DNA of 64,000 nt from Margaritifera margaritifera. Taxonomy: Eukaryota; Mollusca; Bivalvia; Unionida; Margaritiferidae. The notes beneath the pieces are model-generated. The model did not search any database and was not told the origin of the DNA. It worked only from the letters and a program-made list of their open reading frames with translations. This document shows positions 56,313-64,000 of this stretch, one piece after another. Location of the stretch: NCBI GenBank assembly GCA_029931535.1, contig JAQPZY010001501.1, positions 2,895,001-2,959,000 of the forward strand, written 5' to 3'. The position numbers and the translations under genes are program-made. Every line of letters starts with the position of its first letter. Positions within the stretch are counted from its first letter, which is position 1.

Positions 56313-58290
56313 TCGATAAATTGTCGAAATGTGTGACTACCTTTTTGTATGAAATATAATCAACATTTAAATTATAATTTGTTAAGATATTGTTCAGCTG
56401 CGGGAACATATACACATACGTATATACATGCGTTTCAAGTTTCCTGACTGTTGAACACAGTTGAGAGATATATTATGCAGTAAATTCTTGCATTACGATT
56501 AGCATGTACTTATATTTTTCAGACTCGAACCCGAATTATCCTGCATACATCTAAGATAGAAACCTATGTCAGTCCAACTAGTACGTCTCCATTAGAACTC
56601 TTTCGATATCGTACAAACCATGAACTCATTTTCTTTTGCAGCATCAACACAACAACAAATGATTTCTTATAATTCTCCAGATACAAGCCAAATATATTTG
56701 CACAAAAGAATAACTCGAGAAATAAACCAACTAGAGTTATAAACGTTAGTAATCTTATTGTCGGCTTCGCCACTAGTACAGATACTGCTTCCACTTCATT
56801 AATACAACAGTGTGTAATTTATATCTAAAGAAACTTCTTTTACAACTCTACATGGCAAACCAGACTGCTACACAGATAGCAACAACGTGAATGTCTAGAA
56901 ACAGAAATGTGAAGATAGGCCAAATAAAGCAATATGTTCTTCCAACTTTATTGTACATTTCATTGATACCGTTTTTTTTAAAAAAACATAACTTAGTATT
57001 GCCTAGGAAAGAGTCAAAGGCTAACGGTGGGGATAACTCGAGGATTTTCAGATGTGCATATCAAAATTCGACATTATTATCTTGTATACGCTGGGTTTCT
57101 TTCAATCCCAATGCAAGTCGAAAAACATACTTAATTAGATTTTAAATTGGAATATTACTCAAAATCTTCTTTCAAATAAGAACACCCCATATGAATAGCA
57201 TTAAGACACATCCAAAGCTCACGTCGGAGAACTAAGCGAAAACATTTATAGACCTTCTATTGTTTTACCATAGGTATCCATGCCTAAATCTTTGATGAGT
57301 TGACTGACAACCTACATTCTCTTACAGCTATCGCAACACTTTCAACAAAAGTATTGAAACCTCCAACTATCCATGGAAACACTCCCACAGAGTCCATATG
57401 CTAACATTTTCCTTATTTATTTGACCACTGCAGTCGGACAGTGTCAAGTGGTACTTCAAAGAGCTACTTGTTTACAAGAAAAGAAAAGAAAACAAAATAT
57501 TTAGAGCTATCAGGGTTACTTGTTATAAAATTAGCTGCAAATTTCGACGTAAATGCCCATTGTGCTTGAATTCATTCTTTAAGATTATCAACGTTATTTA
57601 TTGCAAATTGTTTTATACCTTCTTTCTTGCGACGAAGATCATGATTACTTTCTGAAGTTTCACAGACTCATCCCATAATGGTTGCTGGAAAGGCATGTCC
57701 GCAACGAATATTGACAGTCATGTGAAATATGCGTCTCGACCTATGTAATCTCATTTTCGTTCCTTTAATTTACCTTTCATTATCACTACTTCAGAGGAAT
57801 TTGTAAAAGCGCTATAATATTTTTAGTTTCTCCTGCATAAGGACTTCCTGATATCACTACGTAAGTAAAGTTAATAACTAATTCAAATTACTTCTAAAAT
57901 ATATGTCTTGCATCTCAGCGGCACAAAGGGCTCAACCAAATCATTGTCGCGGTGACTTTCCAGGAATCAATTTGCGTGCACAATTTGACATGCGATTTCG
58001 AAAGGCGTAGACCTGACTAACATGCAGATTACCCTATGTATTTAATTGAGTCTAGGACAACATTGTTGATGAAAATGATTTGAGAATGATAGGTTGCAGA
58101 TAATCATAACAGTATATGTACAGTTAAACTTCACTAGCTTCAGGTGCCGTGGGCATAAATGTTTCTTTGAATTTTTTGTTGTGGCTACATTTCGTGGTTT
58201 CAAAGAGGAAACAAAACGCTTTCAGTGAACGAAGAGGGAGGATTTATTATATTCCACTGAAGCACGGAAAGAAAACATACCCACCCATTG
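56313..58290. other. Downstream intergenic DNA
   Basis: No coding, RNA or repeat feature was recognised beyond short open frames without domains. Confidence 0.45.
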
Positions 58291-60560
<2,270 letters not shown>

Positions 60561-61106
60561 TGTAATTCTAGTTATATGTGAAATTATTTCATTTAATTCT
60601 GTTTGTGTTTTATATTTTTCTGTTTGCTGTAAACATTTGTTCATTTTCACCGAGAAAGAGAGAGGGACAGACAGGGCTGAGAAAGAAGCATACAAAGCAA
60701 AGAATCATTGTGCATACAAATGCAGTTATTATTGCTACGATAACGAACTCTTTAGTGTTTTTGTTGCACCTAAAATGTATCCTTGCTTTACTTCTCTTTC
60801 ACATGCAAATAGCCAGAGTAAATTTGGTAATTATGTGAATAGTTTATTTCTAATGCTACAAATTAACATATAGCTGAATCTATTTTTATAGGTATAATAT
60901 GATATTAATATTGCTTTTAGTTTCGGGCGATTTAAAGTATGCTTCACTGTTTGGAAGTTAAATAAACTGTTTAACGATACCTCGTCCTAAATGGTTGTTG
61001 CCTCAAAAGAAACTTGAGGCAGACATACTGGGTAAAACTACAATAAAGGGTTGTTTATTTCAAAAGAATGCATACCTAATATCAGCGATTTTATTGTGAT
61101 CCCAAA

Positions 61107-61109
<3 letters not shown>

Positions 61110-61192
<83 letters not shown>
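61110..61192. repeat. (TA)n microsatellite beside a hairpin
   Basis: About 41 TA units followed by TATG units. At 61219-61243 and 61290-61314 lie inverted arms (CTTTGATATACCAC...TTGTACAA) with three mismatches, about 46 bp apart. The combination resembles the end of a non-autonomous element. Confidence 0.8.
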
Positions 61193-61203
<11 letters not shown>

Positions 61204-61959
61204 GTATGTATATAGTATCTTTGATATACCACGTGTTGTACAATTTTCATTAAAAGCAAACGAGACTTGCTGAGGTTTCTTTAAAAAATTTGTACAACGA
61301 GTGGTATATCAAAGTTACAGCGTGCATACTATATATATATGTTATTTATCCTACATACTATTTATGTGTATTTTTACATTTTGAAAGGGAGGTAAAACTG
61401 ACGGCCATAAATTGTACAATGTGAAGGGAGTGAACTCTTCACAAGCCCCTCTCATATATGTATGCCCAAGAAAGAAATTCTTTAGTGACTCGTAATTTTG
61501 TTCAAACTTCATTCGTATTAAATAATATATGTTTCTTTTTGTATTTAATAATTGAAATGAACGAACACAGTTGACATTTAAAATTAAAAGTGTTCTAATA
61601 ATGTAAATGCATACATCAAACTTGCAAAGTTCCGTGTCATGAACAATGACAGCACGACCATTAACATCGATCTACAAGTCCTGTCGATTCAAGCCAGAAA
61701 AAACAAAATAATGAATGAACAAGAGGTAATTAAAAATATTTAACCCTAATTACAGTTCATTCTTGTCGTGACTGTCCATATTTCGCTCTTCCTACTGATT
61801 TTCGGTGTCACTTTCTATAATTCACCTTCGTTTTGGTTGTGGGGAACCTGTATGAGTAGTTGACTGTTGCTTATTAAAATAATTTGACCCAGTTACTAAT
61901 CTCATTTACGTTGTTTTGCGGGAGGTTCAGGAGAAACATATTCTGTGCGGTGATATTTG

Positions 61960-63425
61960 ATCCATAGAATGGGTTGCTGATGATGATCTTTCTTTGCTGT
62001 ATATTACATGTTTGAGAACTGGAGATAGCTCAGTCTGATACGGTGCAGTTATAAACCTGTTTGTTGCATTATTACTCGGGGGGTTGGGGGTTGGTATTGC
62101 TCAGGTAATTGGAGTATGTCTGTTGTTGTTTATCACTGATGCTTGAGTAGCTGTTTATAGACCTTACGTTTTTGTAGCTGGAAATTTGCATTATATCAAT
62201 TGGGGGAATGCTTTTGTCTCGTAACTATTGAAATAGATACTTCCTGCTGCTGGTGTTTCTCAATTTTTTTCTCACTGTCATATTTGCTTTTTCTTTCATT
62301 CTTTTCATCGTGCATCCCAGTTTGTTAATTCCGGCAGCTTGTTTTCTACGCCATTTTGGGTCTGTAGATCTCATCAGCAAAGTAATCGGGGCAATATAGA
62401 AGGGATTTTCTGATTTACAAAGTTCCGCTGGTTTTAGAACTGCATACCTTTTGTAAAAATGCAATATGATCTCTATCGTGGTTGTCTTTATTTTGATACA
62501 ATTTAGAATAAATTACCCTGATGTCTTTCACATTGTCTCCTATTCTTGTCTTTGTCTGCCTTTCATTGAGTTCAAGATACTCATGGTCATTCACATCTCT
62601 TTTTAGTATAACATCATTCCCCTCAAATTTCAAATAGTAATGTCAAGCCAAACTTCACTGAGTTGTTGAACCACATTACGTTAACAATGGCTTCAGGTGT
62701 TTCCATCCCCATAAAAAAAAATTCAGTTATGCGAAGCATTTATTTCTTTATCAGTGATTGGCTGACTGTGATTGGGTTTATTTCCTTTTCCTTTAGATTT
62801 TAAATATCTTTGCTTTGCCTGAAGAGCTTATGTGGTTAATGTAAAATTTGCGTCATTTCCTCTTATGATTGTACTTGCGTATTTCTTTATTATTATGTTG
62901 ACATTCACGGAGCTAATGTTATTTATTTAGCTGTTGGGTTCGAAATCAGATTCATCTTACTTTTGAGTATAAAATCTGCAATGTGCTGATCCAATTCAGA
63001 TGGGAAAAGTTCGTGGAAGTTTCTGGATTTATTTTTTTATTCAAAGAATTCAGTCCCAAGCCTTGTAGCCTTGTATCAAAGAGTGTCTTTTTAGAGTATT
63101 TGCATTTTACTTGTTTTATATAAACTTCAGTATGTCATCAGGCTCAAATTGTACGAATCTGTCTTTACTGACAGTCAAACATTTTGAACACAGAATGATC
63201 AATTTCATTTACAAATTTGTCAGCCATATCTCTACCAAACTCTTCAATTAATTCACAGTTTGGTAGACTGAAGGTTGATTCATCATCTTGCTCCTTTTCT
63301 GATGTCCTTTTTCCCAACAGAGCTGCGCAGAATATTTGCAGATTTATTCCAAGAGAGAGAGAGAGAGAGGGGGGGGGGGAGGGGGCGGAAACAGCAGTAT
63401 TCACAGAGATGACAGCAGACAGCAC
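61960..63425 (-). pseudogene. Crypton-type tyrosine recombinase (DUF3504-like), decayed
   Basis: Minus-strand fragments follow the order of Crypton-derived recombinases: SELDQHIADFILKSK (near 62960-63005); QRYLKSKGKGNKPN (near 62800); NVMWFNNSVKFGL (near 62660); EYLELNERQTKTRIGDNVKD (near 62530-62580); CKSENPFYIAPITLL (near 62380); AAGINKLG (near 62320); and IMQISSYKNVRSINSYSSIS (near 62140-62180), corresponding to the C-terminal GHKNxxSxxxY block with the nucleophilic Tyr kept but the His changed. Stops and shifts separate them. Crypton enzymes cut and paste DNA by tyrosine recombination. Confidence 0.65.
63353..63388. repeat. GA run and G run
   Basis: A GA dinucleotide run passes into G-rich sequence. 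It interrupts the recombinase-like region near its 5' end. Confidence 0.85.
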
Positions 63426-63711
63426 AGGGAGGAGCTCAATGGCATTTCTTTTCTGGACTCCGTACTTTTGGTTTTATTTGTTCCAAGATATTAATTTATA
63501 TAGAATAAAATTGAATATGAATATTTTTTTTTGTTTTCTAATCTCCAGGAAATCAAAAATCAAGTTTAGAGCGTATAGTACCTATGAAAACATAAACATT
63601 ATGAGTATTCGTACGCCATGGCCAAATCACAATTTTATATACCTATGCTACGGGTGTATCACATTGCTTTATACCAACACTTCAAAAGCCATATTATGTT
63701 TAATGAATTTT

Positions 63712-63713
<2 letters not shown>

Positions 63714-63772
<59 letters not shown>
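63714..63772. repeat. (AT)n microsatellite
   Basis: About 29 AT units. It is followed by three copies of TGCCCACAA (63773, 63796, 63828), a short dispersed motif. Confidence 0.95.
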
Positions 63773-63775
<3 letters not shown>

Positions 63776-64000
63776 CACAAATATATAGGGTTCTGCCCAC
63801 AAATACGAAATATTATACATAATATTCTGCCCACAAGGAAAAAATACATAAATGGCTGCCCGTTGAGAGTGTCGCAGGACTTGTCGCACTCTGCACCAAT
63901 GCTGTTGAGTTCGCTCCTACGCTATATGGCGATTCAATTTACAATTTTGTATTTTATCCCTACCAGCTCCGCAGACATATATGTATGCTAATTCCACGCA

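Overview
The window is animal (metazoan, probably marine invertebrate) nuclear DNA. It is AT-rich and intron-rich, with canonical GT-AG splice sites, long dinucleotide microsatellites and tRNA-derived SINEs. Two things dominate it: a host gene on the + strand whose exons run from about 9.4 kb to 56.3 kb, and a nearly complete but decayed Polinton/Maverick (adintovirus-like) element at 10499-29766 that sits in one of that gene's introns.

Host gene. Twelve exons can be joined in one open frame of 581 codons including the stop: seven thrombospondin type 1 (TSP1) domains, a short Thr-rich linker and two immunoglobulin domains, each Ig split over two exons. The TSP1 and linker exons are symmetrical phase 1-1 units. 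The last exon ends in TAA with AATAAA close behind, and no membrane span is seen. The start and signal peptide lie upstream of the window or were not recognised.

Polinton. The element is 19,268 bp, with about 270-bp terminal inverted repeats beginning AGTA and a perfect 6-bp target duplication TTGCTC. Left to right it holds two small end genes, a zinc-knuckle gene (-), a protein-primed family B DNA polymerase, a BIR (IAP-like) gene, an FtsK/A32-type packaging ATPase, basic core-like and small hydrophobic proteins, an rve integrase with chromodomain, a membrane protein, the minor capsid (penton) protein, a Gly/Lys-rich small protein, the major capsid protein, a CxxC/His protein, the adenovirus-type protease, and three small right-end genes. 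Most genes carry frameshifts or stops. The ATPase and two small genes are open.

Most unusual observation. The small genes at both ends of the Polinton finish with a near-exact metazoan replication-dependent histone mRNA 3' end: a 16-nt stem-loop with AAC before it, ACCCA after it and a purine-rich U7-type downstream element. Four good copies (11878, 27595, 28534, 29517) and one degenerate inverted copy (10750) were found. The outermost two lie inside the terminal inverted repeats and end outward-directed genes. The three right-end genes also share a repeated promoter. This suggests a polyadenylation-independent, S-phase-linked class of viral transcripts; the processing itself is inferred, not shown.

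Elsewhere. A decayed element of unknown class lies at 1-4.24 kb. A widespread repeat-borne ORF lies at 7.2-8.4 kb (-). A paralogous repeat at 8.69-8.82 kb looks like an unoccupied copy of the Polinton target. Three SINEs, a long hairpin at 47.1 kb, a Penelope-like reverse transcriptase (58.4-60.6 kb, -) and a Crypton-type tyrosine recombinase (61.9-63.4 kb, -) were also seen. The rest is intron or intergenic DNA in which nothing was recognised.
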